NCBI RefSeq assembly: GCF_900129055.1
Contig: NZ_FQUZ01000010.1
Span: 26,451 to 90,450, forward strand
DNA from: Lampropedia hyalina DSM 16112
GTDB taxonomy: Bacteria > Pseudomonadota > Gammaproteobacteria > Burkholderiales > Burkholderiaceae_C
Direction: 5' to 3'
DNA: 64,000 bases
Of this stretch, positions 26,285 to 36,400 are shown piece after piece. The position numbers and the translations under genes were made by a program. Under the pieces are notes generated by a model. The model did no database searches and was not told the DNA's origin. It saw nothing but the letters and a program-made list of their open reading frames with translations. Each line of letters begins with the position of its first letter. Position 1 is the stretch's first letter.

Positions 26285-27109
26285 TCAGAAGTAGTGCAAG
26301 GCCAAGCATAACACCTCGATCAGCAACAGGATCGCCAGCATCCGCGCCAGCGTGGCCAGCTCGGTGTCGGAACGCAGGCCATAGCGGGTGTTGTAAATGC
26401 CCGAGGTCAGCGGAATCAGCCCCACCACAAAACCAAAGGAAAGCACCTTCAGGAAATAAATGATGCTGAAAGGCGCGGTCATGATGCGCCCGAATTCGTG
26501 CGTGAACAGCGACAGCCCGGCTGCCGTATAGCCATACACGCCCACATAAAGCGTGCCCATCGCCAGCACGCTGCCAAAGGCAGTGAACATGGTGCTGGCG
26601 TACAGGCTCATGAGCAGGCGCGGCAATAATTCGCTGCGCAACGGGTCGCCCCCGGCCTGGCGCACCCGCTGCAAATGCCGTGCGCGCCGCAGGCCGGCCA
26701 GCTCGGCCCCCATCGGAATGCCCATCTTGATGGCCACCACCAGGGCCGCTGCCAGCGGCAACAGTTCCAGCACCAGCACACGCTGCACCAGCGGCATGGT
26801 CAAACCCGCCAGCCCATAACCGGCCAGCGATTGCGCCACGATGCGCGTGAGCACCGACGAGGCCAGAGCCACCAGCAGCAAAAACAGCACCAGCGGCCAT
26901 TTCAGCCGCACATAGACCCGCTGCGCCACGGTATTCCACAGACGCAGGCTGTAACTGGCCGGTGATGCCATCAGCAGCAGCGCGGCAGAGCCCACATACA
27001 GATTGTTCCACCACAGCAGCCACCACTCATGCAGGTGCTGCCAAAGCTTCTGCGGAGGCGGTGCAGCAGCGGCCATCCGCTGGCCCGGCTCTGGCTGGCG
27101 TTCAGACAT
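26285..27109 (-). CDS. MlaE-type ABC transporter permease
   Basis: A 274-residue permease of the MlaE/TTG2B family with about six transmembrane segments. Landmarks are PLAAALVVAIKMGIPMGAEL, which is the conserved cytoplasmic EQ-loop-like region, and GVYGYTAAGLSLFTHEFGRI. It forms the membrane part of a lipid transporter with the MCE protein encoded 18 bp downstream. No ATPase gene is present in this cluster, although the family needs one. The start ATG at 27109 overlaps the 3' end of the MerR gene by 8 bp. Confidence 0.85.
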   Translation of the reverse strand: MSERQPEPGQRMAAAAPPPQKLWQHLHEWWLLWWNNLYVGSAALLLMASPASYSLRLWNTVAQRVYVRLKWPLVLFLLLVALASSVLTRIVAQSLAGYGLAGLTMPLVQRVLVLELLPLAAALVVAIKMGIPMGAELAGLRRARHLQRVRQAGGDPLRSELLPRLLMSLYASTMFTAFGSVLAMGTLYVGVYGYTAAGLSLFTHEFGRIMTAPFSIIYFLKVLSFGFVVGLIPLTSGIYNTRYGLRSDTELATLARMLAILLLIEVLCLALHYF

Positions 27110-27596
27110 GGCGGGGTCGCGCCGAAGGCACGGCGGTGTGGGCTGTGTCCATCTGGTCGGCCTGCTGGTGCAGGGTCTCGATCAGATGGCAGTGCGTGCC
27201 CTGGCCGTCGCACACTTGCAGCAGCCCCGCGAGCTTGTGCTCCAGCCCCTGCAACTCCAGCAGACGTTCGCGCACATGGTGCAGATGCCCGGCAATCGCA
27301 TCGATGGCCAGCGCGCAGTCCTGCGGGCGGGATTCATCGAGTTGCAGGATGTGCGCGGTCTCCTCCAGCGACATATCCAGTGAGCGGCAAAGGCGAATCA
27401 GCCGCAAGGTATGAATATCCTGTGCCGTATAGTAACGATATTGGTTGTCGGCGCGCAGACTGGCCTGCAACAGCCCCTGGCTCTCGTAGTGGCGGATATT
27501 GGCCGCCGACACGCCCGACAGCCGTGCCGCCTCGCCAATGCGGTAGTGCCTGCCGCTATCAGGCGACACGCTCGAAGGGCGTACAGAAGTGCTCAA
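27102..27596 (-). CDS. MerR-family regulator, possibly metal-responsive
   Basis: The MerR HTH is clear (YRIGEAARLSGVSAANIRHY, then ESQGLLQASLRADNQYRYYT), followed by a dimerisation helix and a C-terminal loop VCDGQGTHCHLIETL. The paired Cys and His resemble the metal-binding loop of CadR/PbrR-like proteins, but identity is uncertain. The start is unclear: TTG at 27596 (164 residues, shown) has GGACG upstream; GTG nearer the HTH is possible; upstream ATG codons would add a non-conserved leader. It overlaps mlaE by 8 bp, so it is the first gene of the lipid-transport operon and probably controls it. Confidence 0.75.
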   Translation of the reverse strand: MSTSVRPSSVSPDSGRHYRIGEAARLSGVSAANIRHYESQGLLQASLRADNQYRYYTAQDIHTLRLIRLCRSLDMSLEETAHILQLDESRPQDCALAIDAIAGHLHHVRERLLELQGLEHKLAGLLQVCDGQGTHCHLIETLHQQADQMDTAHTAVPSARPRHV

Positions 27597-27783
27597 TTTG
27601 CCGCGTCCATTCCAAAATGCAGAAGGGCCATAGCGTACCAAAATCCCGCATGGGTGAGGCCCATGCAAGACCATGCCACAGCCAAATTGTAAAAAATGTA
27701 AATCCACCCCCTACCCTGTCAACGCACAGGCACCTGACCACGTTGTGGATGGCATGTTTCATTCCAACGAAAGTGAATCCTCC

Positions 27784-27843
27784 ATGACACACACCGCCAT
27801 TCTGAGCATCTGGCCCGACGACGAACGCGATCGCAAGCGTTGA
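27784..27843 (+). CDS. Candidate 19-residue peptide
   Basis: An ATG at 27784 opens MTHTAILSIWPDDERDRKR and then stops, with an intrinsic terminator 32 bp later. It is divergent from merR, in the position of a MerR-controlled target. An even shorter 12-codon frame overlaps its start by ATGA. The ribosome site is weak. I do not recognise the peptide. It could be a real small protein, a leader peptide or chance. Confidence 0.3.
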   Translation: MTHTAILSIWPDDERDRKR

Positions 27844-27874
27844 GCCATCGCTCCCTGATCCACCCTTGTATTGC

Positions 27875-27910
27875 ATACCAGCCGACAACTGAAGCGGTTG
27901 GTATTTTTTT
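27875..27910 (+). terminator. Rho-independent terminator upstream of gcvH
   Basis: Stem ATACCAGCCG (27875-27884) pairs with CGGTTGGTAT (27895-27904) with one G-T pair, followed by a run of T. It ends a short plus-strand transcript arising between merR and gcvH, or attenuates transcription into gcvH. Confidence 0.8.
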
Positions 27911-28036
27911 GCCTGCCGCAATCGCCCCCTCACTTGCGTACCGCCACATGCCGCCCATGCACACCAGCCTGATACGGCAACAGGCCCGCACCGGGAAAAT
28001 GCCCTAGAATTTTTCCCTTTTTCACAGGGGATGGGC

Positions 28037-28411
28037 ATGGGCCTGAAATTTTCCAAAGACCACACATGGGTGGACGACAGCAATGTGCAGGCGGCCACGG
28101 TGGGCATTACCGTCCATGCGCAAGAGACGCTGGGGGACGTGGTGTTCGTCGATCTGCCAGCGATTGGCCAGCGTTTCCAGCAAGGCGACGTGGTGGGCGT
28201 GGTGGAATCGGTCAAGGCCGCAGCCGATGTGCTGCTGCCGGTGGCCGGTGAAATTGTCGCCGTGAACGAAGCCCTGCGCGACGATCCCTCGCTGGCCAAT
28301 ACCGATCCGCTGGGAGCGGGCTGGTTCGTGCGCATTGCCATCAGCGCGCCCGAACAGCTCGATGGCTTGCTGCAAGCGCAGGCCTACAGCGACTTTTCGG
28401 CCAACGCCTGA
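28037..28411 (+). CDS. gcvH: Glycine cleavage system H protein
   Basis: A 124-residue lipoyl carrier. The lipoylated Lys60 lies in the motif VVESVKAAADV. The fold landmarks YTVGITVHAQETLGD-like (ATVGITVHAQETLGDVVFVD) and EIVAVNEALRDDPSLANTDP are canonical. AGGGG upstream is best spaced for ATG 28037; ATG 28031 is an alternative adding two residues. No gcvT or gcvP is adjacent, so it is an orphan here. H protein may also act as a lipoyl relay for other complexes. Its 3' end overlaps the convergent LysR gene by 28 bp. Confidence 0.93.
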   Translation: MGLKFSKDHTWVDDSNVQAATVGITVHAQETLGDVVFVDLPAIGQRFQQGDVVGVVESVKAAADVLLPVAGEIVAVNEALRDDPSLANTDPLGAGWFVRIAISAPEQLDGLLQAQAYSDFSANA

Positions 28412-29307
28412 ACTTTCGCCTGTTCGGGCACGGATGCGCAATGCGCCTGCACCGTCTGGCGCAGAAAATCCCACACCAGTTTCATGCGGTCGAGGTGGCG
28501 GATTTCCGAAGGAATCGACATCCAGAAGGTACGCTGGAAAAATGCCTCGTCGGGCAATAGCACTTGCAGTTCCGGCAGGCCATCGGCCAGGAAGGCGGGC
28601 AGGATGCCCAGCCCATGTCCGGCGCGTACCGCCTGCACCTGGGCCTGGATGCTGGTGCTGCGCAAGGCAAAGCGTTCGGGCCGATAAAAGGATTCGAGAA
28701 ACAGCAACTGCCGCGTGAACAGCATGTCGTCCACATAGCTGACGAAACCATGCCGCGCCAGATCGCTCTTGCACCGAATCGGCGGATGGCGGGACAGGTA
28801 CGCGGTCGCGCCATACAGGCGCAAGCCGTAGTCGCACAGCTTGGTGACCACCACACTGCCGCGCGAAGGACGTTCCAGCGAGATGACGATATCCGCCTCG
28901 CGGCGCGACAGATGCACCAGCCGGGACAAGGCCAGCAAATCCACGGTCAGGCCCGGATGCTGTTGGGCAAGCTGTGCCAGCGGGGCCGCCAGCACATGCA
29001 CGCCCAGCCCTTCGGGTGCCCCCACGCGCACCAGACCGGCAATGCCGCTGTGGCCAGCCAGTGACTGGTGCTCGATGGCACTGAAGGCCACTTCCATCGC
29101 CTGCGCCTGCGTCCACAGCAGCCGTCCGGCTTCGGTCAGTTGCTGGCCATGCCGGTCGCGGCTGAACAAGGCCGCTCCCATCTGCTTTTCCAGAGCCTGA
29201 ATGCGGCGGCTGACGGTGGTGTGATCCACCTGGAGCTGGCGGGCCGCATTGACGAGCGTGCCTGCCCGTGCCAGCACCAGAAAAAACCGCAGATGATCCC
29301 AATCCAT
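28384..29307 (-). CDS. LysR-family regulator divergent from valine-degradation operon
   Basis: A 307-residue LysR protein. The HTH is at the very N-terminus (MDWDHLRFFLVLARAGTLVN, then VDHTTVSRRIQALEKQMG) and the effector domain spans about residues 92-295. The start is ATG at 29307, 171 bp from mmsA on the other strand. The LysR dyad TGTGCAATTTTGCACA lies in that gap, so it likely controls mmsA and itself. It belongs to the sub-type that reads DHLRFF and VDHTTVSRRI, often found next to mmsA. The ligand is inferred to be a valine-catabolic intermediate. Confidence 0.87.
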   Translation of the reverse strand: MDWDHLRFFLVLARAGTLVNAARQLQVDHTTVSRRIQALEKQMGAALFSRDRHGQQLTEAGRLLWTQAQAMEVAFSAIEHQSLAGHSGIAGLVRVGAPEGLGVHVLAAPLAQLAQQHPGLTVDLLALSRLVHLSRREADIVISLERPSRGSVVVTKLCDYGLRLYGATAYLSRHPPIRCKSDLARHGFVSYVDDMLFTRQLLFLESFYRPERFALRSTSIQAQVQAVRAGHGLGILPAFLADGLPELQVLLPDEAFFQRTFWMSIPSEIRHLDRMKLVWDFLRQTVQAHCASVPEQAKVQALAEKSL

Positions 29308-29361
29308 TCATCACTCCTTTGATTGCCCAACTTGCATTGCGCGGTATGGCACGCGCCAGGT

Positions 29362-29419
29362 TGTGCAATTTTGCACATCTATGCTGCACCTATACCTATT
29401 GTCATGGTGATTTTGCACA
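29362..29419. promoter_or_regulatory. Probable LysR operator in the mmsA promoter region
   Basis: A perfect dyad TGTGCAATTTTGCACA lies at 29362-29377, and the half-site TTTTGCACA recurs at 29411-29419, 42 bp (about four helical turns) downstream. LysR regulators often bind a strong dyad plus a second site near the target promoter. The whole gap between the divergent genes is 29308-29478; mmsA has a strong AAGGAG ribosome site. Confidence 0.6.
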
Positions 29420-29478
29420 GATACGATGAACGCCGAATATCTGCTGTGTACACCCAAGTCATAAAAAGGAGACCCATC

Positions 29479-30999
29479 ATGAATGCCACCACCGGACAGA
29501 ACGCCATCCCCACCGTCAAGCTCTTGATCGGGGGCGAGTTCGTCGAATCCCAGACCACCGAATGGCGCGAGGTCATCAACCCCGCCACCCAGCAAGTGCT
29601 GGCGCGCGTGCCATTGGCCACGCAGGCGGAAATCGATGCCGCCGTGGCCAGTGCCAAGACGGCATTCAAGACCTGGAAGAAAACGCCCATCGGCACGCGC
29701 GCGCGCATCTTCCTGAAGCTGCAACAGCTCATCCGCGAAAACATGGCCGAACTGGCCGCACTGCTCACCGCCGAACAGGGCAAGACCCTGCCCGATGCCG
29801 AAGGCGATGTGTTCCGGGGGCTGGAAGTCGTGGAGCACGCCGCCAGTGTCGGCAACCTGCAACTGGGCGAGCTGGCCAACAACGTCGCCAACGGGGTGGA
29901 TACCTATACGCTGCTGCAACCGCTGGGCGTGTGTGCGGGCATCACGCCCTTCAACTTCCCAGCCATGATTCCGCTGTGGATGTTCCCGATGGCCATTGCC
30001 ACCGGCAACACCTTCGTACTCAAGCCATCCGAGCAAGACCCGCTGGTGACGATGCGCCTGGTGGAACTGGCCCTGGAGGCGGGCATCCCCCCCGGCGTGC
30101 TGAACGTGGTGCATGGCGGTGAAGCCACCGTGAACGCCATCTGCGACCATGCCGACATCAAGGCCATCTCCTTCGTTGGCTCCACCAAGGTGGGCACACA
30201 TGTCTATAACCGCGCCTCGCTGGCGGGCAAGCGCGTGCAGTGCATGATGGGTGCGAAAAACCACGCCATCGTGCTGCCCGATGCCCACAAGGAGCAAACG
30301 CTCAACGCGATTGCCGGGGCAGCCTTCGGCGCGGCAGGCCAACGCTGCATGGCCCTGCCGGTGGTGGTGCTGGTGGGTGAGGCGCAACGCTGGATTCCCG
30401 AGTTGGTGGCAAAAGCCAAGACCCTGAAAATCAATGCAGGCACGGAACCGGGCACCGACGTGGGGCCGCTGATTTCGTGTGCCGCCCGCGAGCGGGTGGA
30501 AAGCCTGATCGAACGCGGCATTGCCGATGGCGCGACACTGGAACTTGATGGCCGCCAGCCCACCGTGCCAGGTTACGAGAGCGGCAACTTCGTCGGCCCC
30601 ACCATCTTCTCCAACGTGAAGCCGGGCATGTCGATCTACGACATCGAGATTTTCGGGCCAGTGCTCAGCCTGGTGAATGCCGACTCCCTGGACGAGGCCA
30701 TCGAATTCATCAACGCCAACCCCAACGGCAACGGCACGGCCATCTTCACGCAGTCGGGTGCGGCGGCACACCGCTTCCAGGAAGACATCGACATCGGTCA
30801 GGTCGGCATCAACGTACCGATTCCCGTGCCGGTGCCGCTGTTCTCGTTCAGTGGTTCGCGCGCCTCCAAGCTGGGCGATCTCGGCCCCTATGGCAAGCAA
30901 GTCATCCTGTTCTATACACAGACCAAGACCGTGACAGCGCGCTGGTTCGACGACCAGACCGCCGCCACCGGGCTGAATACCACGATCAGCCTGAAATAA
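29479..30999 (+). CDS. mmsA: CoA-acylating methylmalonate-semialdehyde dehydrogenase
   Basis: A 506-residue aldehyde dehydrogenase of the CoA-acylating MmsA branch. It converts methylmalonate semialdehyde with NAD+ and CoA to propionyl-CoA, the last step of valine degradation. Landmarks are [40 protein letters not shown], and the catalytic Cys near residue 290 in [14 protein letters not shown]. The C-terminal [17 protein letters not shown] also fits MmsA. ATG 29479 follows AAAAGGAG by eight bases. Acyl-CoA dehydrogenase and mmsB follow on the same strand. Confidence 0.96.
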   Translation: MNATTGQNAIPTVKLLIGGEFVESQTTEWREVINPATQQVLARVPLATQAEIDAAVASAKTAFKTWKKTPIGTRARIFLKLQQLIRENMAELAALLTAEQGKTLPDAEGDVFRGLEVVEHAASVGNLQLGELANNVANGVDTYTLLQPLGVCAGITPFNFPAMIPLWMFPMAIATGNTFVLKPSEQDPLVTMRLVELALEAGIPPGVLNVVHGGEATVNAICDHADIKAISFVGSTKVGTHVYNRASLAGKRVQCMMGAKNHAIVLPDAHKEQTLNAIAGAAFGAAGQRCMALPVVVLVGEAQRWIPELVAKAKTLKINAGTEPGTDVGPLISCAARERVESLIERGIADGATLELDGRQPTVPGYESGNFVGPTIFSNVKPGMSIYDIEIFGPVLSLVNADSLDEAIEFINANPNGNGTAIFTQSGAAAHRFQEDIDIGQVGINVPIPVPVPLFSFSGSRASKLGDLGPYGKQVILFYTQTKTVTARWFDDQTAATGLNTTISLK

Positions 31000-31127
31000 G
31001 CGGCAACCAGCCACTGCCGCCAGAACGCGGGCAGGCCAACCACACCGCGCCTGCCTGCTTCTGTTGCCATCGGCGCACCACTGTCCACGCCAAGAGACAG
31101 CTGCCACAAAAACAGGAGACACACACC

Positions 31128-32288
31128 ATGCACTTCGAGCCAAGCGAAGAACAGCTTGCCTTTGCAGACACGGCCCGCGCATTCGCACGCGAGGAATTCG
31201 CTCCCTTTGCCGCGCAGTGGGATGCAGAGGCCCATTTCCCGCGAGAGACCCTTGCCAAGGCCGGGGAGTTGGGTTTTTGCGGCCTGTACGCTCCCGAACG
31301 CATCGGCGGGCTGGCCCTGCCCCGCCTGGATGCCACCTTCGTATTCGAGGAGCTGGCCGCCATCGACCCCTCGACCACCGCATTCCTGACCATTCACAAC
31401 ATGGCCACCTGGATGCTGGGCACCTGGGGCACAGACGCTGTGCGGGCCGAATGGGGCCAGGCCCTGAGCAGCGGCCAGAAGCTGGCCTCCTACTGCCTGA
31501 CCGAGCCGGGTGCAGGCTCCGATGCCGCCTCGCTCAAGACCCGCGCCGAGCGCGTGGGCGACGAGTACATCATCCACGGCAACAAGGCTTTCATCTCCGG
31601 TGCGGGAAGCACCGATGTGCTGGTGCTGATGGCCCGCACCGGTGCCGCCGGGGCAGACGGAATTTCTGCCTTCGTCGTCCCGGCCCATGCCCAGGGCATC
31701 AGCTATGGCAAGAAAGAACAGAAAATGGGCTGGAACAGCCAGCCCACCCGCACCATCAACTTCGATCAGGTGCGCATTCCCGCCCACAACCTGCTGGGCA
31801 GCGAGGGCGAAGGATTCAGGATCGCCATGAAGGGGCTGGATGGCGGACGCATCAACATTGCCACCTGCTCCGTGGGCGCGGCACAGGGCGCGCTGGCACA
31901 GGCGCAACGCCATATGCAGGAACGCGAGCAATTCGGCAGGCCCATTGCCGGTTTTCAGGCGTTGCAGTTCAAGCTGGCCGACATGGCCACCGAACTGGTG
32001 GCGGCACGGCAGATGGTGCGTCTGGCCGCCAGCAAGCTGGACCGGCAGGACCCCACGGCCACCACCTATTGCGCCATGGCCAAGCGGTTTGCCACCGATG
32101 CGGGCTTTGCCGTGTGCAACGAAGCCCTGCAACTGCATGGCGGCTATGGCTACATCCGCGACTACCCGCTCGAGCGGCTGCTGCGCGATGCGCGCGTACA
32201 CCAGATTCTGGAAGGCACGAACGAGATCATGCGCGTCATCATTGCCCGTCGCATGTTGCAGGACGATGCCCCCGATGCCATCCGCTGA
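31128..32288 (+). CDS. Acyl-CoA dehydrogenase, probable isobutyryl-CoA dehydrogenase
   Basis: A 386-residue flavoenzyme of the acyl-CoA dehydrogenase family. It has the FAD-binding stretch CLTEPGAGSDAASL, then GNKAFISGAGSTDVLVLMAR, and the C-terminal LEGTNEIMRVIIARRML; the family's usual catalytic base lies in the region LQLHGGYGYIRDYPLERL. Between mmsA and mmsB it most likely oxidises isobutyryl-CoA to methacrylyl-CoA. The start is ATG at 31128 with AGGAG upstream; 128 bp separate it from mmsA. Substrate is inferred from context. Confidence 0.9.
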   Translation: MHFEPSEEQLAFADTARAFAREEFAPFAAQWDAEAHFPRETLAKAGELGFCGLYAPERIGGLALPRLDATFVFEELAAIDPSTTAFLTIHNMATWMLGTWGTDAVRAEWGQALSSGQKLASYCLTEPGAGSDAASLKTRAERVGDEYIIHGNKAFISGAGSTDVLVLMARTGAAGADGISAFVVPAHAQGISYGKKEQKMGWNSQPTRTINFDQVRIPAHNLLGSEGEGFRIAMKGLDGGRINIATCSVGAAQGALAQAQRHMQEREQFGRPIAGFQALQFKLADMATELVAARQMVRLAASKLDRQDPTATTYCAMAKRFATDAGFAVCNEALQLHGGYGYIRDYPLERLLRDARVHQILEGTNEIMRVIIARRMLQDDAPDAIR

Positions 32289-32345
32289 AACGGCATCGCA
32301 CGCACCACCACAGCAATCACCCACACCACACAAGGAGACATCCAC

Positions 32346-33236
32346 ATGAAAATCGCATTCATCGGCCTGGGCAACATGGGCAGCGGCATGGCCTTGAACC
32401 TGCTGCGGGCAGGGCACGAAGTCCGGGGGTTCGATCTCTCGGAAGCCGCTCAGAAATTCCACGCCGATCAGGGCATTCACATTGCCACCAGTGCCGCCGA
32501 AGCCGCCGATGGCGCGCAGGTGGTCGTCACCATGCTGCCTGCCAGCACGCATGTACAGGCATTGCTGCTGGGCACGGCAGAGCACCCCGGCCTGCTGGAG
32601 CGTCTGCCGACGGGCACGCTGGTCATCGACAGCAGCACCATTGCCGCCGACACCGCCCGCACGGTGGGCAAGGCGGCGGCGGCACGGGGCATTGATTTTC
32701 TGGATGCGCCGGTCTCCGGCGGCACGGCGGGCGCCGCCGCCGGAACGCTGACCTTCATGATCGGCGGCACGGCAGAGGCACTGGAGCGTGCCCGCCCGCT
32801 GCTGGAGACCATGGGCAAGAACCTGTTCCATGCCGGTGCCAGCGGCGCAGGCCAGACCGCCAAAATCTGCAACAACATGCTGCTGGGCATCCTGATGATC
32901 GGCACCTCCGAAGCCCTGTCGCTGGGCATGGCCAACGGGCTGGATGCCAAGGTGCTCTCCGAGATCATGCGCCGCAGCTCCGGCGGCAACTGGGCACTGG
33001 AGGTCTACAACCCCGTGCCCGGCGTGCAGGAGGCCTCTGCCGCCACACGCGGCTACACCGGCGGTTTTGGCACCGACCTGATGCTCAAGGACCTGGGGCT
33101 GGCCCTGGAAAACGCCATCACCGCCAAGGCCGCCACCCCACTGGGCGCGCTGGCCCGCAGCCTGTACGCGGCCCACAGCCTGGGGGGACATGGTGGGCAG
33201 GATTTTTCCAGCATCATCGAGCTGTTGCAGAAATAA
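32346..33236 (+). CDS. mmsB: 3-hydroxyisobutyrate dehydrogenase
   Basis: A 296-residue NAD-dependent beta-hydroxyacid dehydrogenase that makes methylmalonate semialdehyde, the substrate of MmsA. It shows the N-terminal Rossmann motif FIGLGNMGSGMA, the substrate motif FLDAPVSGGTAGA, and the catalytic Lys in GQTAKICNNML. Length matches MmsB (about 296). ATG 32346 follows AAGGAG. It is the third gene of the operon, 57 bp after the acyl-CoA dehydrogenase, and an intrinsic terminator follows. Confidence 0.95.
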   Translation: MKIAFIGLGNMGSGMALNLLRAGHEVRGFDLSEAAQKFHADQGIHIATSAAEAADGAQVVVTMLPASTHVQALLLGTAEHPGLLERLPTGTLVIDSSTIAADTARTVGKAAAARGIDFLDAPVSGGTAGAAAGTLTFMIGGTAEALERARPLLETMGKNLFHAGASGAGQTAKICNNMLLGILMIGTSEALSLGMANGLDAKVLSEIMRRSSGGNWALEVYNPVPGVQEASAATRGYTGGFGTDLMLKDLGLALENAITAKAATPLGALARSLYAAHSLGGHGGQDFSSIIELLQK

Positions 33237-33265
33237 GCCAGGGCGTTTCTTCAGATTCTCTTCAG

Positions 33266-33292
33266 GGAGTGTGGCGACACTCCCTTTTTTTG
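33266..33292 (+). terminator. Rho-independent terminator of the valine operon
   Basis: Perfect stem GGGAGTGT (33266-33273) with ACACTCCC (33278-33285), loop GGCG, followed by T7. It closes the mmsA-mmsB operon. The rest of the gap to 33422 is A/T-rich and probably holds the efflux promoter. Confidence 0.88.
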
Positions 33293-33422
33293 TATCTGGA
33301 ATCACCCGCATTCAGACTCCAAATGGCAGACAGGATTCAAGGTTTTTGCCATGAAATGCAGTTGAATAATAAGAATTACCATCTAATGCAGGGTTGCTAC
33401 CATTGTCTGCCGTTCAAAACCC

Positions 33423-36400
33423 GTGAATTCGCTCGCCCGTTTCTTCATTCGCCGCCCGGTCGCCAGCATGATGCTGGCGATTGCCGTGATTCTGGCGGGC
33501 CTGCTGGCATGGCGCATGTTGCCGGTCGCGCCTCTGCCACAGGTGGATTTTCCATCCATCGAGGTCTCGGCCAGCCTGCCGGGGGCCAGCCCGGAGAGCA
33601 TGGCCAGCACGGTGGCCGCGCCGCTGGAGCGCGCGCTGGGCAGCATTGCCGGGGTCACGCGCATCCGCTCCAGCAGCAACCAGGGTTCCACGCGGATTTC
33701 GCTGGATTTTGAACTCGACCGCAATCTCGACGATGCCGCCCGCGAGGTGCAGGCGGCCATCCATGCTGCACGCGGCCAGTTGCCTTCGGGCATGACGGGC
33801 AACCCAAGCTACCGCAAGGTCAATCCCTCGCAGGCTCCCATCATGGCACTGGCGTTGAGTTCGCCCAGCCTGCCGCCTTCGGTGCTGTACGACAACGCTT
33901 CCACGGTACTGGCCCAGAAGATCGCCCAGGTGATTGGCGTGGGTGAGGTGGCCATCGATGGCGCATCCCTGCCTGCCGTGCGGGTGCAGCTCGATGGCGC
34001 GGCCCTGACGCACCGGGGGCTGTCGATGGAAGACGTGCGCCGCGCCATCGGCAACGCCAATGCCTGGCGGCCGCTGGGGGTGCTGGAGCAGGCAGAGTTG
34101 CGCTGGCAGATCGGCCTGTCGGCAGCCATGCGCAGTGCCGAGGAATTCCGCCACCTGGTCATCCGCCACGAAGGCGGCACGATGGTGCGGCTGGGCGATG
34201 TCGCGCAGGTAGAGGATTCGGTGGAAAACCGCTACGCCAGCAGCTTCCACAACGAGCGCACGGCGGTGGTGCTGTCCATCAGCCGCAGGCCGGGGGCCAA
34301 CATGGTGCAGACCATCGATGCCATTCACGCGCAGATGCCGCAACTGCGCGCCCTGCTGCCCGCCGACACCCAACTGACGGTGGTGATGGATCGATCCCCC
34401 GGCATTCGCGCCACGCTGGCCGAAGCGCAATGGACGCTGGTGCTGGCCTGCCTGCTGGTGGTGCTGGTGGTGTGGGCGTTCCTGGGCAGTGTGCGCACCG
34501 CGCTGATTCCTGCGCTGGCCCTGCCGGTGTCGCTGATCGGGGCGTTCACCGTCATGTGGTGGCAGGGCTTTTCGCTCAACAACCTCAGCCTGATGGCCCT
34601 GATCGTGGCCGCCGGGCTGGTGGTGGACGATGCCATCGTGGTGCTGGAGAACATTCAACGCCACATCGAACACTACCGGCAGATGGCGGTGGCAGGCAGT
34701 GCCGCGCGCACCCGCTTGGGCATCTGGCGGGCGGCACTGCGCGGTGCGGGCGAGGTGGGCTTCACGCTGCTGGCGATGAATGTCTCGCTGGTGGTGGTGT
34801 TCCTGTCGATTCTGTTCATGGGCGGGGTGATCGAGAAACTGTTCAGCGAGTTTTCCGTCACGCTGGTGGCGGCCATCGTCATCTCGTTGCTGGTGTCCGT
34901 ATCGCTCACCCCGGCCCTGTGCGCCCACGCGCTGCAATCCACACCGCAGCGCGACGGGCTGGCCGGTCGGCTGGGGCAGGCAGTGCTGGCCGATCTGCAA
35001 CTGGCCTATGCCCAGAGCCTGGGCTGGGCACTGCGCCACGGTGTGTTCATGTTGCTGCTGCTCGCTGGCGTGGTAGGGCTGACGGCATGGCTCTACACCA
35101 GCATTCCCAAGGGCATGCTGCCCACGCAGGACACCGGCCAGCTCAGCGGCTTCGTGCGCGGGGACGACGGCTTCTCCTTCCAGGTGATGCAGCCGAAGAT
35201 CGAAACCTATCGCCAGTATGTGCTGCAAGACCCGGCGGTGGCGGATGTCACCGGCACCAGCGGCGGCTCCGGCGGCATCAGCAATGCGCGGCTCCAGATT
35301 CGCCTCAAGCCGCTGGAAGAGCGCGGTGCATCGGCCGCCGAAATCGCCGCCCGTCTGCGCAGCAACGCGCCACCCCAGCCCGGTGGCGTGCTGAACATGA
35401 ACGTGGAGCAGGACATCCGCCTTGATGGCGGGCCGGGAGCCTTTGGACAGGGTGAGCAGCAACTGGTGTTGCGCTCCGACTCCACCGCGCTGCTCAAGCA
35501 ATGGGCGCGGCCCGTGGGTGAGGCCATCGAGCAACTGCCGGAACTCGTGGATGTGCGCGTGCCCAACAGCGAGGATGCCCAGCAGGTGGAGCTGACCATC
35601 GACCGCGAAGCCGCCCAGCGGCTGGGCGTGACCATGAGCAGTGTGGCATCGGTGCTGAACAACTCGTTCTCGCAACGGCAAGTCGCCACGCTGTACGACG
35701 ACCTGAACCAGTACCGCGTGGTGATGGAACTCTCGCCCGTCTTCGGCAACGACCCGACCGCACTGGCGCAGACGAACATCATCAACCAGGACGGCCAGCC
35801 CGTGCCGCTGTCATCGCTGGCGCACTGGGGCTATGGTCTGGCGCAGGACCGCGTACAGCACGACGACCAGTTCGCCTCCATCGGCATCGACTACGGACTG
35901 GCTCCGGGCATCACCCTGCCGCAGGCACAGGCGGCGATTGCGCAGAAGCTGGCGGACATTCACCTGCCCCCGACCATCTTCACCGGTGCGCGGCAGAACG
36001 ACCCGAACAGCATCGAGGCCACGCTGCAACGCCAGCCCTGGCTGGTGCTGGGCGTGCTGGTGGCGGTGTATCTGGTGCTGGGCATGTTGTACGAAAACCT
36101 GCTGCATCCGCTGACGATTCTCTCCACCCTGCCCGCTGCCAGCGTCGGTGCCCTGCTGGCCCTGTCGCTGTCGCAGACCGAATTCAGCCTGATCGCACTG
36201 CTGGCCCTGTTCCTGCTGATCGGCATTGTCATGAAGAACGCCATCCTGCTGATCGACTTCGCACTGGATGCTCAGCGCAAACGCAAGCTCTCGCCCGAGG
36301 CCGCCATTGCCGAAGCCGCCAGCAAGCGGCTGCGCCCGATTCTGATGACCAATCTGGCCGCCCTGCTGGGCGCGGTGCCACTGGTGCTGGGCTTTGGCGA

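Larger units (their letters stand above)
27597..28036. other. Intergenic region between merR and gcvH
   Basis: 440 bp with no established gene. The 27690-27715 stretch is A/T-rich and probably holds the divergent promoters. CCTGT-N6-ACAGG (27715-27730) is a short dyad that could be an operator. A 19-codon frame (27784) and an intrinsic terminator (27875) follow on the plus strand, so a short transcript is likely. No glycine riboswitch fold was recognisable before gcvH. Confidence 0.4.

Noticed and set aside
27911..28036. Glycine riboswitch before gcvH
   Set aside because: No conserved glycine-aptamer cores could be recognised, and the only clear hairpin upstream is a plain intrinsic terminator.
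30912..33311. 799-codon minus-strand frame across the valine operon
   Set aside because: Covers two genes in antisense, with no recognisable domain; a GC-skew artefact.
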